Assembly (NCBI GenBank): GCA_031761405.1
Contig: JASEVX010000130.1
Location: 79,501-143,500, forward strand
Direction of reading: 5' to 3'
DNA length: 64,000 nucleotides
Source: Serripes groenlandicus
Taxonomy: Eukaryota > Mollusca > Bivalvia > Cardiida > Cardiidae
Position numbers and translations under genes: made by a program. Positions 11,860-23,196 of this stretch are shown here, piece by piece. The stretch's first letter is position 1; every line of letters begins with the position of its first letter. Under the pieces are notes generated by a model. It did no database searches, was not told the DNA's origin, and saw nothing but the letters and a program-made list of their open reading frames with translations.

Positions 11860-12146
11860 TACATGAAAAGGTTTATTCATATTTGCAATGCAGATTGCGA
11901 GAGCGGTTCTAGCGAATTATTGATGGCGTTCGGTAAATAAACATTTCGGGTTCACTGAGTTGTATAACACATGTAATCTGACATATCATACGCTCCGTTA
12001 TATTTATTGTCCTCTTGTTATGTTGTTTGATTATTGTGACAAATCTGCGAAGACAGATATGAATCTCAATCATAATCCTGCTTTACACAATTTTCAACAA
12101 TATCTACAAATGCCGTTAAGTCATATGATAAACCTCATTTAACAAA

Positions 12147-12318
12147 GGACTAGATAAGGAGGAGTGAACTGGTCCTTTTCTCAAAATATCTCTCTTATTA
12201 CCCAACCAAACACTATGTTGCAGATACTCAAAAGAATCGTCTCAGCGAGGCGATTCTTTTGAGTTCCCACAACATAGGGTTGGAGTGACCAATAAATGTC
12301 CCTTATCTGGAGCTCTGA
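12147..12318. mobile_element. Hairpin MITE family A, copy 3
   Basis: 'actcaaaagaatcgtctcag' is answered by 'gcgaggcgattcttttgagt', a hairpin of about 17-bp arms. The left flank 'tctcttattacccaacc' and the right flank 'cccacaacatagggttgg' are shared with other copies. Confidence 0.82.
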
Positions 12319-12342
12319 TTAAAGTATTCCTTAAAGCCAGAC

Positions 12343-13553
12343 TTAAAACAACGTAGACGTATGCCGTTATGTACGACTTAAAACAACGTAGACTTGTACC
12401 GTAATTTACGACTTAAAACATCGTAGACTTGTACTGTTATGTTCGACTTAAAACAACGTTGACTTGTACCGTTATGTACGACTTTAAACAACGTAGACAT
12501 ATGCCGTTATGTACGACTTAAAACAACGTAGACTTGTACCGTAATTTACGACTTAAAACAACGTAGACGTATACCGTTATGTACGACTTAAAACAACGTT
12601 GACTTGTACCGTTTTGTACGACTTAAAACAACGTAGACGTATACCGTTATGTACGACTTAAAACAACGTAGATGTATACCGTTATGTACGACTTAAAACA
12701 ACGTAGACGTATACCGTTATGTACGACTTAAAACAACGTTGACTTGTACCGTAATTTACGACTTAAAACAACGTAGACGTATACCGTTATTTACGACTTA
12801 AACAACGTTGACTTGTACCGTAATTTACGACTTAAAACAACGTTGACGTAAACCGTTATGTACGACTTAAAACAACGTTGACGTATACCGTTATTTACGA
12901 CTTAAACAACGTTGACTTGTACCGTAATTTACGACTTAAAACAACGTTGACGTAAACCGTTATGTACGACTTAAAACAACGTTGACGTATACCGTTATTT
13001 ACGACTTAAACAACGTTGACTTGTACCGTAATTTACGACTTAAAACAACGTTGACGCATACCGTTATTTACGACTTAAAACAACGTAGACGTATACCGTT
13101 ATGTACGACTTAAAACAACGTTGACTTGTACCGTTGTGTACGACTTAAAACAACGTTGACGTAAACCGTTACGTACGACTTAAAACAACGTTGACTTGTA
13201 CCGTAATTTACGACTTAAAACAACGTTGACGTAAACCGTAATGTACAACTTAAAACAACGTTGACGCATACCGTTATTTACGACTTAAACAACGTTGACT
13301 TGTACCGTAATTTACGACTTAAAACAACGTTGACGTATACCGTTATTTACGACTTAATTAAAACAGCGTTGACGTATACAACAACGTTGACGCATACCGT
13401 AATGTACGACTTAAAACAACGTTGACGCATACCGTAATGTACGACTTAAAACAACGTTGACGCATACCATAATTTACGACTTAAAACAACGTTGACGCAT
13501 ACCATAATTTACGACTTAAAACAACGTTGACGTATACCGTAATGTACGACTTC
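12343..13553. repeat. 35-bp minisatellite, about 34 copies, with a trimeric higher-order unit
   Basis: The unit starts 'acgacttaaaacaacgttga'. From about 12784 to 13060 a 103-bp trimer (33+35+35, the first monomer missing two A) repeats almost exactly. The right-hand part carries 'gacgcataccgtaatg' variants. No gene content. Confidence 0.94.
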
Positions 13554-14173
13554 AAACTACAATTACGAACATTGTAGATCAATATCAAACTCTGTGCTGC
13601 ATTCTTATATATAACAATTTAACATATAAACATATAAAATGTTCCTTTTGGTGCTATTTTGTGTGCTGCCCAGATATGTTAAAAAAGAAATAACATTTTA
13701 GCTACCTGACATTGAAAAATAAAATTCCCGTTTTCAATTCACTTCATTTACTCCCTAAAGAGTGAACTGTGGTGTTTGGAGCATGTGATGCCGCAATGTT
13801 ACATACAAAGTGTATTTCACTTTTGATTATAAACTGTACACCTACATGTCCATTTGTTTTTGTGCATGGTTGAATTAAACTATCATTCATATCAGGGCGG
13901 TTGTAGATTAGCACCCTGTAAAATAAAGACAGACTTTTTAATTGTCGATCTTAAGGCGAATGTTTATGAATGAGAAAACCTCCTGCACAACACTATATTC
14001 TCCTCTAGTTGGAAACAGTTTGAACAGAGAAAAAAAAATGTATGTTTGTACATCTATGTATATGTCCCATGTTTGAAGCACCATATTCACGATGAACAAC
14101 TTGAAATTGCAGAAGTTACCGAAATCATATTCAGTAAATACTTACTGATCAAAGTAGAAGATATAAAAGAGTG
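13554..14173. other. Unannotated stretch
   Basis: AT-rich, no repeat family or gene recognised. Confidence 0.5.
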
Positions 14174-14705
14174 ATTGGTTGGGGTTTAACGCCGTTTTCA
14201 ACAATTTTCAGTCATATAACGGCGGCCAGTTCACCTACTCATGTGTTTCAGTCATATCACGGCGGCCAGTTCACCAACTCATGCGTTTCAGTCATAGCAC
14301 GGCGGCCAGTTCACCTACTCATGTGTTTCAGTCATATCACGGCGGCCAGTTGACCTACTCATGTGTTTCAGTCATATCACGGCGGCCAGTTGACCTACTC
14401 ATGTGTTTCAGTCATATCACGGCGGGCAGTTGACCTACTCATGTGTTTCAGTCATATCACGGCGGCCAGTTCACCTACTCATGTGTTTCAGTCATATCAC
14501 GGCGGTCAGTTCACCTACTCATGTGTTTCAGTAATATCACGGCGGCCAGTTCACCTTCTCATGTGTTTCCTGGCTTTCTCACACCAGTACTCAAAACAAC
14601 AATTATTCCAAGCAACTCACTGCTTCTCCTCATAGACTGTAAGCCCATTGGTGGAAGACGAATGACGCTTATCACAATGACTTTTGTCGAACGACAATGT
14701 AAGAT
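14174..14705 (-). mobile_element. SINE family F with internal 40-bp expansion
   Basis: A minus-strand SINE F: 'ggtttaacgccgttttcaac' at its 3' end, then 'tgtttcctggctttctcaca' and 'agacgaatgacgct'. The tRNA head is absent, lost beyond 14705. It is enlarged by nine tandem copies of the 40-bp block that full copies have once. Confidence 0.85.
14204..14565. repeat. 40-bp tandem expansion inside the SINE, 9 copies
   Basis: Each unit starts 'tttcagtcatatcacggcgg' and ends 'cacctactcatgtg'. Units differ by single bases (ttcacc/ttgacc, ggccag/gggcag/ggtcag). The overlapping ORFs in two frames are artefacts of the repeat. Confidence 0.95.
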
Positions 14706-15119
14706 ATGCAAGAGACCAGCCATTGTAACGAACCGGCATCACAATAAACAACAAAATATGTAACTGCAATAAAGACGAAATAGCTAGCGCCTATATTCCT
14801 TTTAGTTCTCTTGTAACTATTACCTTGTTAAAACCGTCATGATAAATGTGAAATGGGTGGACTTACTGTCAGATATTTGGCAATGACTTTTCTCAATTAA
14901 AATGATAAACAGTTACATGCCAGCCAAATTTTGTTTAATCTATATTATTGCAATTTCACACATGTGTTATCTGCAATTCTCGACACGCGTTAGGAAGAAT
15001 TTTAACATTCTAAAAGTGAGCAATTTGTTTCGCTTTCAGATTCAGAGAAACAAGCACGTCTAACTGTTAAACAACAAATGAGGCGAATCTATTGAACTAA
15101 GTTGTAGGAAATTGTAAAC

Positions 15120-15355
15120 GATAGCGCAGTCGCTACCGCCGTAGCTATCGATCCAGGGATCGTGAGTTTAAATCCAGACTTAAGCCAATTATTATTTCCG
15201 GTGAGAGAGCATCATTCGTCTTCCACAAATATACTTGAAGTATATAACGGAAAGAAACCAACTGCCTGGAAATTGTTTCGCACAGTTTGGTGCAAGGAAG
15301 ACAGGACACACGTGGGGAGGTGAAACAGGCCATCGTGCAATACCGGCTGAATCAA
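15120..15355 (+). mobile_element. SINE family F, worn plus-strand copy
   Basis: tRNA-like head 'gatagcgcagtcgctaccg' and 'gatcgtgagtttaaatccag', then 'atcattcgtcttccac', 'gaccaactgcctgg'-like text and 'ggggaggtgaaacaggcc'. It lies tail-to-tail with the next minus copy. Confidence 0.6.
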
Positions 15356-15373
15356 TCATACTAAAGCTGCCAG

Positions 15374-15583
15374 ATTTGTTTGGCTCTTTTACACAAATAC
15401 TCCAGTCAAATCAACTGCCTAATTTGCTAGCCAGACTGTCATCCCATTGGTTGAAAACGAATGACGCTGTTTCGCCATGGACTTTTGTCAAACGTCGAAA
15501 GAATGTTAGTAAAACTGAAGTTCGAACTCAAGAACCCTAGATTGACAGCCTGCGTCGCTGCCGAGTGAGCAACATTGGCTGGG
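15374..15583 (-). mobile_element. SINE family F, 5' part, minus
   Basis: Contains 'aaaacgaatgacgctgtt', 'cttttgtcaaacgtcgaaag', 'gaagttcgaactcaagaacc' (inverted B box) and 'ttgacagcctgcgtcgctg' in the expected order. Confidence 0.75.
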
Positions 15584-16056
15584 ACTATTCGTCAAACGTT
15601 TATTGAAACATACGTAACTAATTAGCGAACAGTGCAACAGCATATTAAGCAGCGTATGAGCGAAGTTAGACCCGGATCTACACTGATGGGAAATGCCGTA
15701 TGGTTTGTTTACGTAGTTATCGGCTCAATTATGAGTACAGGGTCAAAGGTTGATAGTGTTTGGAGATAAGAAATCTCATTACTTGTGCCAGAAAAAAGTA
15801 TTTACTACTGATTTATTGGTATTTCAGGAAAGCAATCTTGACGTTTGGAAGTTCACTGTCCGAGTTTTGTATTCAGCTTAGACACTGAACTGCATGAGCC
15901 TAAGCTTTCAAACGACTTCGCTGCCAAGGACTAAATGATTGTTTAGACATCAGAAATTCTTACAACACTTCTCTGTTCATTTCTTATACAGGGTATCCTA
16001 AGACACGTCATGGCGTTGAGATAATCACGTAGTAAGAACGCTCTCTGATATAATCT

Positions 16057-16305
16057 GAGCCGTCTCGCGAGAAAACCAACGTTGTGGTCTCTGCGTAATG
16101 TATCGACCCAGATCAGCCTGCGCAGTCCGCGCAGACTGATCCGGGCCGACACATTCCGTCTCAGGGGGATAGAGGTATAGAGTAATAATTCCCAAAACAA
16201 AAACTCCACAGAAGGCGAAAAGTGTTTATCCGGGTAAGTCTAAGGATGATCTGGATCGATACATTTCACAGAGGCCACAGTGTTGGTTTTCCCGCTGGAC
16301 GACTC
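16057..16305 (-). mobile_element. MITE family D, full length
   Basis: About 249 bp with ends 'gagccgtctcgcgagaaaac' and 'ttggttttcccgctggacga'. 'gcctgcgcagtccgcgcag' and 'tccacagaaggcgaaaagtg' show the minus orientation. Confidence 0.88.
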
Positions 16306-16364
16306 AAGTATTCTTTGAAAATTACCCATAGATACCAATGACCTGCTATAACTTAACGGTTTCA

Positions 16365-17312
16365 ATGTTCGCTATAACCCGCACATATAGACTGAAAACC
16401 CATGTTCCTTACTCTTTCTAACATACATCAAATTTTACCGGTTTCAATTTTCGCTATAACCCCTACATATAGACTGAAAACCCATGATTCCTTACTCTTT
16501 CTAACATACATCAAATTTTACCGGTTTCAATTTTCGCTATAACCCCTACATATAGACTGAAAACCCATGATTCCTTACTCTTTCTAACATACATCAAATT
16601 TTACCGGTTTCAATTTTCGCTATAACCCCCACATATAAACTGAAAACCCATGATTCCTTACTCTTTCTAACATACATCAAATTTTACCGGTTTCAATTTT
16701 CGCTATAACCCCCACATATAGACTGAAAACCCATGATTCCTTACTCTTTCTAACATACATCAAATTTTACCGGTTTCAATTTTCGCTATAACCCCCACAT
16801 ATAGACTGAAAACCCATGATTCCTTACTCTTTCTAACATACATCAAATTTTACCGGTTTCAATTTTCGCTATAACCCCCACATATAAACTGAAAACCCAT
16901 GATTCCTTACTCTTTCTAACATACATCAAATTTTACCGGTTTCAATTTTCGCTATAACCCCCACATATAGACTGAAAACCCATGATTCCTTACTCTTTCT
17001 AACATACATCAAATTTTACCGGTTTCAATTTTCGCTATAACCCCCACATATAGACTGAAAACCCATGATTCCTTACTCTTTCTAACATACATCAAATTTT
17101 ACCGGTTTCAATTTTCGCTATAACCCCCACATATAGACTGAAAACCCATGATTCCTTACTCTTTCTAACATACATCAAATTTTACCGGTTTCAATTTTCG
17201 CTATAACCCCCACATATAGACTGAAAACCCATGATTCCTTACTCTTTCTAACATACATCAAATTTTACCGGTTTCAATTTTCGCTATAACCCCCACATAT
17301 AGACTGAAAACC
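16365..17312. repeat. 83-bp satellite-like array, about 11.4 copies
   Basis: Units begin 'caattttcgctataaccccc' and end 'caaattttaccggttt'. Copies are almost identical (T/C and G/A alternatives at two sites), implying recent amplification. The first and last units are the most diverged, as usual at array edges. Confidence 0.96.
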
Positions 17313-17324
17313 GACTATTCCTTA

Positions 17325-17519
17325 CTCTTTTCCACCTACAAACAATCTTCAGCAAACAAACATATTTGCAAAATGTGTAAAATCTCAACAAATGAGTGTT
17401 ATCATTTAAATACAGTTAAAAATAGTGTGGCAAAAGAAGAATGTGCTTATGCGCAATATCGTCACATGTCTTCTGTAGCAGAAACGTGAGAAAGCGTCTG
17501 TATGTGGGGAAGGGTTTAA
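17325..17519 (+). mobile_element. MITE family E
   Basis: Starts 'actcttttccacctacaaac' and ends 'gtatgtggggaagggtttaa'. 'gtggcaaaagaagaatg' precedes a reduced central palindrome. It abuts the 83-bp array. Confidence 0.65.
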
Positions 17520-17806
17520 CATCAATTACTTACTGGTATTAGATAAACTTATACCTTTATTTTCATCTTTAAAGATGTTGTAGTCACGACATAAAGAAAT
17601 CAAATTCCTAAACTACGTATAATCATGTCCGGTCATGTTTTACAAGAAACAAACCAACAACAGAGGGATAGCTGCACCATATACCAGATCCGAATGACTT
17701 TTCACGCAGTTGGCAGAAGACGACTTTCGCCAACATTGGGGAAATTGGAAATATAGTGATTATTATATACACAAAGGGGAGTACAAAGCATCAACACCGT
17801 TTCAAG

Positions 17807-18026
17807 TTAAGCCCTTTAGCATTATTATATAGACACAATTTGACGCCTCTACAGCAGACAACTTTTGAGAAAATAGTATGGCAAAAGAAAATAAGTTCTC
17901 ATGTTGCCAGAATGTTTTCAACACTATCCAATGATAATACTTTCGTTCATAGACATTGTCCGTATGTTTCGCCTTTATGATGTCGAAGTAGTCTGCTACA
18001 ATCTGTTGTATGTGGTAACGGGTTAA
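17807..18026 (-). mobile_element. MITE family E
   Basis: Starts 'ttaagccctttagcattatt', contains 'acgcctctacagcagacaac' and 'atgtggtaacgggttaa'. TTAA at both ends. Confidence 0.65.
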
Positions 18027-18740
18027 ACATTCAATTTCAATTAATTGGTTTTTCTATTAAATGTTTTCTAAAACAATACATGTACTGAATCAGGTAAGCA
18101 GTTACCCCTTTTCCAACATACAACAACACTAAAGCAGACGAATTGAACATATCTGGGAAATATAATATAATGAAACACTCTATAAATTAAAGTATATGCC
18201 TTATACACGCTCATTAAAAAAATATAATGATTAAATAGAGATGAACCAAAAAAGCAGATACTGCTTATCAAAAGTAATTTTTCATTTTAAAACAATGTTT
18301 TCAAAATCCGTCTGATGCATATGATTCAAAACACGTGTTCTTGAGGAGGAATAGTTAAACCAGATGCCCCCCCCCCCCCCCCCCCCCCACCCACGGGTTT
18401 CAGTATGTTGAGCACATCTCTTCACACGATAGGAACATTGACTAGATTTATTCGATGGTGTTGTTTATCTTCACTTTCAAATCGCATAAACAACGCCTGG
18501 TTACAGTCAGCGGTTCACTTAAGTGAATTCCTTTCATCTGTAAGTGATGTTCTCTCTGAAACAATCCTTTTCTATATATCGACGACTGTTGACGTCTCTG
18601 TAGCAGACCGATTATAGAACATATTGCTCTTCAAGAAGAATTGCCACGATTTCAGCGATTAATTGTTTTCGTACATTTTTTTTTCCACAATTGTATAAAA
18701 TTAATTCTTGGAACTTTTCAATTATTTGTTTTTAAGGAAT
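18027..18740. other. Unannotated stretch with poly-C tract
   Basis: Holds a C homopolymer at about 18367-18388 and faint family E text near 18590-18640 ('gacgtctctgtagcagacc'). No gene recognised. Confidence 0.5.
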
Positions 18741-18744
18741 CCGC

Positions 18745-18800
18745 CATGGTGGAGTGATAAACGTCGTTAACTGGGTATCGGGCATCGCGGTTCGATCCAC
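18745..18800 (+). mobile_element. tRNA-like SINE head fragment
   Basis: 'ccatggtggagtgataaacg' and 'gcggttcgatccacagc' resemble A and B boxes at SINE spacing. No cloverleaf closes. Family E text follows directly. Confidence 0.45.
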
Positions 18801-19131
18801 AGCAGCAGACAACTTCGAATTATTTGACCGTTTCCCACAAGTAGACGCATTTTGACGCATTTGCAGCAGACGACTTTAAATGCTTTGAAACAACAGTGGA
18901 AATGTCTTAGTGGAGTGCCCATGATCAAGGCATATTTCCTACCCTAGTACAGTTTTGTTTACTATGGATCATGAAAAATAAAATCGCCATTATAAACCTG
19001 AAATAACATTTAAAGCGGTGTAAACACCTCACAAACATTTCTCTTTCTTCAGAGGAAGGAAAAGTAGCAGTGGTGTACTGAAATGGATATACTTTGTTCG
19101 ATAGTTAGCCTAACAGTAGCGAGACCACTTA
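18801..19131. other. Unannotated stretch with E-like fragment
   Basis: The left 90 bases carry family E words ('gcatttgcagcagacgac'); the rest has no recognised feature. Confidence 0.4.
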
Positions 19132-19361
19132 TTAACCCTTTCCCTCATATAGACGATTTCTGACGCCTCTGCAGCAGACGGCTTTTTGAAAAACATAGTG
19201 ACAAAAGAAGAAATTGCTCAAAACGTGCAATTTCTCCTTTTGACACAATGTTTTCAGCTTTTAGTCATAGGTTATCCATTCAATTATAGAGATTTTCTAT
19301 TTTTTGACAACATATGTTCAAAGTCGTCTGCTGCAGAATTGTGGTATGAGGGAAAGGGTTA
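19132..19361 (-). mobile_element. MITE family E, full length
   Basis: Starts TTAACCCTTTCCCTCATATA and ends 'gtatgagggaaagggtta'. The centre 'gaaattgctcaaaacgtgca' forms the hairpin with 'atttctccttttgacacaat'. Confidence 0.86.
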
Positions 19362-19495
19362 CTGTACGTTTAGTATACAGGTGTTTAACTATCAACAACA
19401 TAACAACTTACATAACTAACTCTGTAAGAGGAATCTAAATGCGCCCAAGGAATAAGGTTCTTCACACGTATATATCAAACATATGCGCACGTATT

Positions 19496-19756
19496 AGCGG
19501 TTCCACGAGAAAACCAACATTGTGGATTATGCGTAAAGTATCGACCCAGATCAGCCTAAGCATCCCGCGCAAGCTAACCCGGACTTACACTTTGTGCCTC
19601 CTATGTATTTTCTGTTTCAGGAATCATGACTCTATACTTCGATACCCCTGAGACGGAATGTGTCTGCCCGGATTAGCTTGCGCGGACTGCGCAGGCTTAT
19701 CTGTGCCGATACATTACGTGTAGTCCATAATGTTGGTTTTCTCGTGGAGCGGCTCA
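19496..19756 (+). mobile_element. MITE family D, full length
   Basis: Ends 'agcggttccacgagaaaacc' and 'ttttctcgtggagcggctca'. It contains the internal 'gattagcttgcgcggactgc' segment. 261 bp. Confidence 0.9.
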
Positions 19757-19861
19757 GAATATAACTCCAAGTCGGAGTGGTATTGTACTTTTATGTTGTA
19801 TTGTATATTTTATGTTATAAATGTTAAATTGTACGTACAATGATGAGATGTAAATAATTAT

Positions 19862-19880
19862 CATATATATATATATATAT
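19862..19880. repeat. (AT)n microsatellite
   Basis: About nine uninterrupted AT dinucleotides. Confidence 0.9.
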
Positions 19881-19936
19881 TCTTGAAGCAAGATTTTCAG
19901 TGAACTTGTTTTCAATATGACTCATTTCTTAACATC

Positions 19937-20118
19937 TGAACCCTTTCCCACATACAACAAATCTGCAGCAAAACAACAAAACAAACTCACAGGAAATTTA
20001 TTTAAATAGAATTGCAATTATTGAACAGCAGCATTTTTCCTTTTTTCATAACGTTTTCAAAAGTCATCTGCTACTAATATGTTACAATTCGTCTGCATAC
20101 ACATGGGAATGGGTTTAA
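19937..20118 (+). mobile_element. MITE family E, left member of an inverted pair
   Basis: Starts 'tgaaccctttcccacataca' and ends 'cacatgggaatgggtttaa'. Its terminal TTAA is also the first four bases of the next element, which is in opposite orientation. Confidence 0.82.
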
Positions 20119-20343
20119 CCCTTTCCCTCATATAGACGCTTTCTGACGCCTCTGCAGCAGACGCCTTTTTGAAAACATGGTGACAAAAGAAGAAATTGCA
20201 CAAAACGTGCAATTTCTCTTTTTGCCACAATGTTTTCCACTTTTTGTCATAGGTTATCCATTCAATTATGGAGATTTTCTTTTTTTGACAAAATACGTTC
20301 AAAGTCGTCTGCTGTAGAATTGCCGTATGAGGGAAAGGGTTAA
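20115..20343 (-). mobile_element. MITE family E, right member of an inverted pair
   Basis: TTAACCCTTTCCCTCATATA to 'gagggaaagggttaa', very similar to the copy at 19132. It shares TTAA with the copy on its left. Confidence 0.88.
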
Positions 20344-20633
20344 TAGAATGTATTCATGACTTTTTATATTTAATATAATAGAGAAGCACATTGGTTAAAT
20401 GCTTCGTAATGCGTTAAGTTGGTGTAAAACTATTACTCGGTTTGTAAAAACGAACGGCATTGTTTTCCCGGCAAGATGACAGACATCCGTGTCAATCGAA
20501 TACAAACAGAAATAAAAATGTACTAACAAATAAATCGTGTGATCTGTTTCCCGGAATAGATATAAAAACGGATAGTTTAAAATAAATGATATCACAAATC
20601 ATTGATCAAAGGTCGAATCTCTCAATCAAATTG

Positions 20634-20712
20634 TGAACCATACTCCGTACCCAGGCTACTCATAAAATATATCATACATGTTATGAATAGCCTGGATAGG
20701 GAGGATGGTTGT
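20634..20712. repeat. Small imperfect inverted repeat
   Basis: 'aaccatactccgtacccagg' is answered by 'cctggatagggaggatggtt' with a short AT-rich loop. It may be a short foldback remnant. Confidence 0.6.
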
Positions 20713-20840
20713 AAACATATACAGCGTTGTTTTGTTAATGCCCAATTGTGTTGAAGTAATTAATATTTATAGGAAAATCAAATTGCATTTTAACCACTGC
20801 AACTCTGATCAACAACCTTGTGATTCTGATTAGTTATAAC

Positions 20841-21031
20841 TTATCCTTTTCCCACGCAAACCACATCTGCAGCAGACGATTTTGAATGAAATCAGTCAAC
20901 ATGGAGAATCTCTATATATGAATATACAATTGTTGAATAAAATTAAAAACATTGTGATAAAAGGAGAACTTGCTTTCAAATTCGTAATTTGCAGATTCAT
21001 CAGAAAGAGTCTATATAAGGGAAAGGGTTAA
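20841..21031 (+). mobile_element. MITE family E
   Basis: 'ttatccttttcccacgcaaa' to 'ataagggaaagggttaa', with 'tctgcagcagacgattttga'. The centre is shortened. Confidence 0.75.
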
Positions 21032-21080
21032 TATTGATACACGATTTGGAAGAAGAGTCGACTAACATTATACTTTGCTA

Positions 21081-21286
21081 TTAATCCGCTTTCTGCCATA
21101 CAACAAATCTGCAGTAGACGACTTTATCTAGTAAAGTTATGGCAAATATCTATAAATGAGAGTATATATACTGTAAAGAGTTGCAAATGGAGAAATTGCT
21201 CCTTTTTAGTCCCTTTGTCACGCTGTTTGCATTATTCGTCTGCAGCAGCAGTTTCAGAATGCGTCTGCACATGTGAAGACTCTTTA
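21081..21286 (+). mobile_element. MITE family E
   Basis: 'ttaatccgctttctgccata' start, 'tgcagtagacgacttt', 'ggagaaattgctcctttt' and a worn right end 'catgtgaagactcttta'. Only 50 bp separates it from the previous copy. Confidence 0.65.
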
Positions 21287-21353
21287 GGCTCTGTAGGCAC
21301 GTGCCTACACAATTTTTCTAAAAATTGCCCCAAAATGCAGCTGCGGCGATACA

Positions 21354-21577
21354 CATCTGCGTAATGTATCGACCAGATCAGCCTGCGCTGTCCGCGCAGA
21401 CTGATCCGGCCGACACATTTCGTTTAAGGGGGGATAGATAGAGTAGTGATTCCTGAAACAGAAAATCCACAGGAGGCGAAAAGTGTATATCCGGGTAGGC
21501 CTGTGTGGCATCCTTAGGCTGATCCGAGTCGATACTTTACGCAGAGTCCACAATGTTGATTTTCTCACGAGACGGCC
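21354..21577 (-). mobile_element. MITE family D, sub-type lacking the first end
   Basis: Begins at 'atctgcgtaatgtatcgacc' with no 'gagccgtcccgcgag' end, then runs to 'gattttctcacgagacggcc'. The copy at 30030 starts at exactly the same internal base and shares other changes ('gatccggccgacac'). Confidence 0.82.
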
Positions 21578-21817
21578 TACACATTGATCATTGCCAAGCT
21601 ACGCCCCTGGAAGATTAAAATGCGTGCATGCAATGATAGGTTTATGTTGTCAAACACACGCATTGATTTGAATCTACATCATAGGGAAACCAACGCCACT
21701 AAATAGATAACGTATAAGCTTCTAACGCCACGTTCCTTTCAACTTCTAGACGATCGCCTTTCAGCCACATTCGTTCAATATCGTCTATTATGACCAAAAG
21801 AGAAACTCTCTTATCAA

Positions 21818-22075
21818 CCTTTCTAGACATACATGTACAACAAATTACAGCAGACTAATTTGAACTATTTTAACATATCCCACCTGCAGGCGCAATTTGA
21901 CTCACGTACAGCGGAAGATTTTTAATACTTTCTAACAAAGAGGGATACTTCTTATGATGAGCAAATTCTCCTTTTGCCACAGCTTTTTCAACTTAATTTA
22001 TTAATTAACTCTCATTAATGGTGATTTATTTTTTTATTCGTTTGCAGTAAATTCGTTGTATGTGGAAATAAGAAA
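21818..22075. mobile_element. Fused fragments of MITE family E
   Basis: 'acaacaaattacagcagact' is followed within 60 bp by a second start, 'acctgcaggcgcaatttgac', then 'caaattctccttttgccaca' and 'gttgtatgtggaaataag'. Two worn copies appear joined. Confidence 0.5.
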
Positions 22076-22260
22076 ACGTATGCAAATCTTTTACAAAATA
22101 AAGTATTATAATTGAATAGTGGTGAAAATAATTTGACTTTCTTTTTAAAAACAATTTCCCCGCTAAAATGTATTTAAAGAGTGTCTGCTGCAGATATATT
22201 GGAAATACGAAAATCTAATTAAAGCTATTTTAAGGTATGGTCTTCAAGTGCCTCCACTTT

Positions 22261-22376
22261 ATTCAGAAGAAACCACGAAGTGAATATTCGGGTAAGCCTG
22301 TGCGGTATGCTTAGGCTGATCAGGGTCGATGCTTTACGCATAGTCCATAGTGTTGCGTTTTCTCGCAGGACGGCTC
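22261..22376 (-). mobile_element. MITE family D, one half
   Basis: Covers only the second half of the minus orientation: 'gaatattcgggtaagcctgt', 'ttaggctgatcagggtcgat' and the end 'ttttctcgcaggacggctc'. Confidence 0.75.
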
Positions 22377-22424
22377 TTATGTACGGTGGCACAGAGGTGA
22401 CATGTGTTTGTTTTTATTTATCTC

Positions 22425-22865
22425 GTGCGCACGACATACTAAGTCGTGCGCACGAGATACTATGTCTTGCGCACGAGATAATTAAGTCGTGCACACGAGA
22501 TACTAAGTCGTGCGCACGAGATATTAAGTCGTGCGTACGAGATACTATGTCATGCGCACGAGATAATTAAGTCGTGCGCACGAGTAACTAAGTCGTGCGC
22601 ACGATATACTATTTCGAGCGTGAGTTACTAAGTCGTGCGCACGACATAATTAGCCAATCAGCATACACTTAACATACATGAATGTTGTTTGAAAATGGCT
22701 AATAGCAGAAACGATTTTATTCTATTATATTTTAATGCAGGGTTGACGTATGAAGAAATTTGGTTTCTTTTAGGTGATCAGCATGTAAAGTGTTTTCTGA
22801 TTGGCTAATTATGTCCTGCGCACGACATAGTATCGTGCGCACGACTTAGTAACTCGTGCGACGTG
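22425..22865. mobile_element. Foldback element with tandem palindromic units
   Basis: About ten units of 'gtcgtgcgcacgagatacta' type (each a palindrome, TCGTGCGCACGA) occupy 22425-22650. They end in 'aattagccaatcagc'. After a roughly 110-bp spacer the inverted text 'ctgattggctaattatgtc' appears at about 22797, followed by two or three more palindromic units. The whole is an asymmetric inverted repeat. Confidence 0.75.
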
Positions 22866-23196
22866 CGTATTTCCTTACTATTACGAGTTATTCACTCGTC
22901 TCAGGATAAATGTATCATCATAACTGAACGCTTATAAAGGAAACGCATTGATATAACTGAACAATTGTTGAAAACGGAATAAAACACCATACAAACTAAC
23001 AACAAATATATAACCTCGCTTAAAAGTACTCTCCGTAGCGCAGTAAATACCAGGCTGTTTACATTGTATGTGTTTAAAAGCTCTTGACCTGTCAAAAACA
23101 CAAATTCTTGTTTCTGCCAAAATCGACAACCGACGCCATCATGCTACGAATAAATGCTTCAACACATATCTGTGAGTAATATCGTCTAACCGATGT
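22866..23196. other. Unannotated stretch
   Basis: No recognised feature; short overlapping minus ORFs lack support. Confidence 0.4.
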
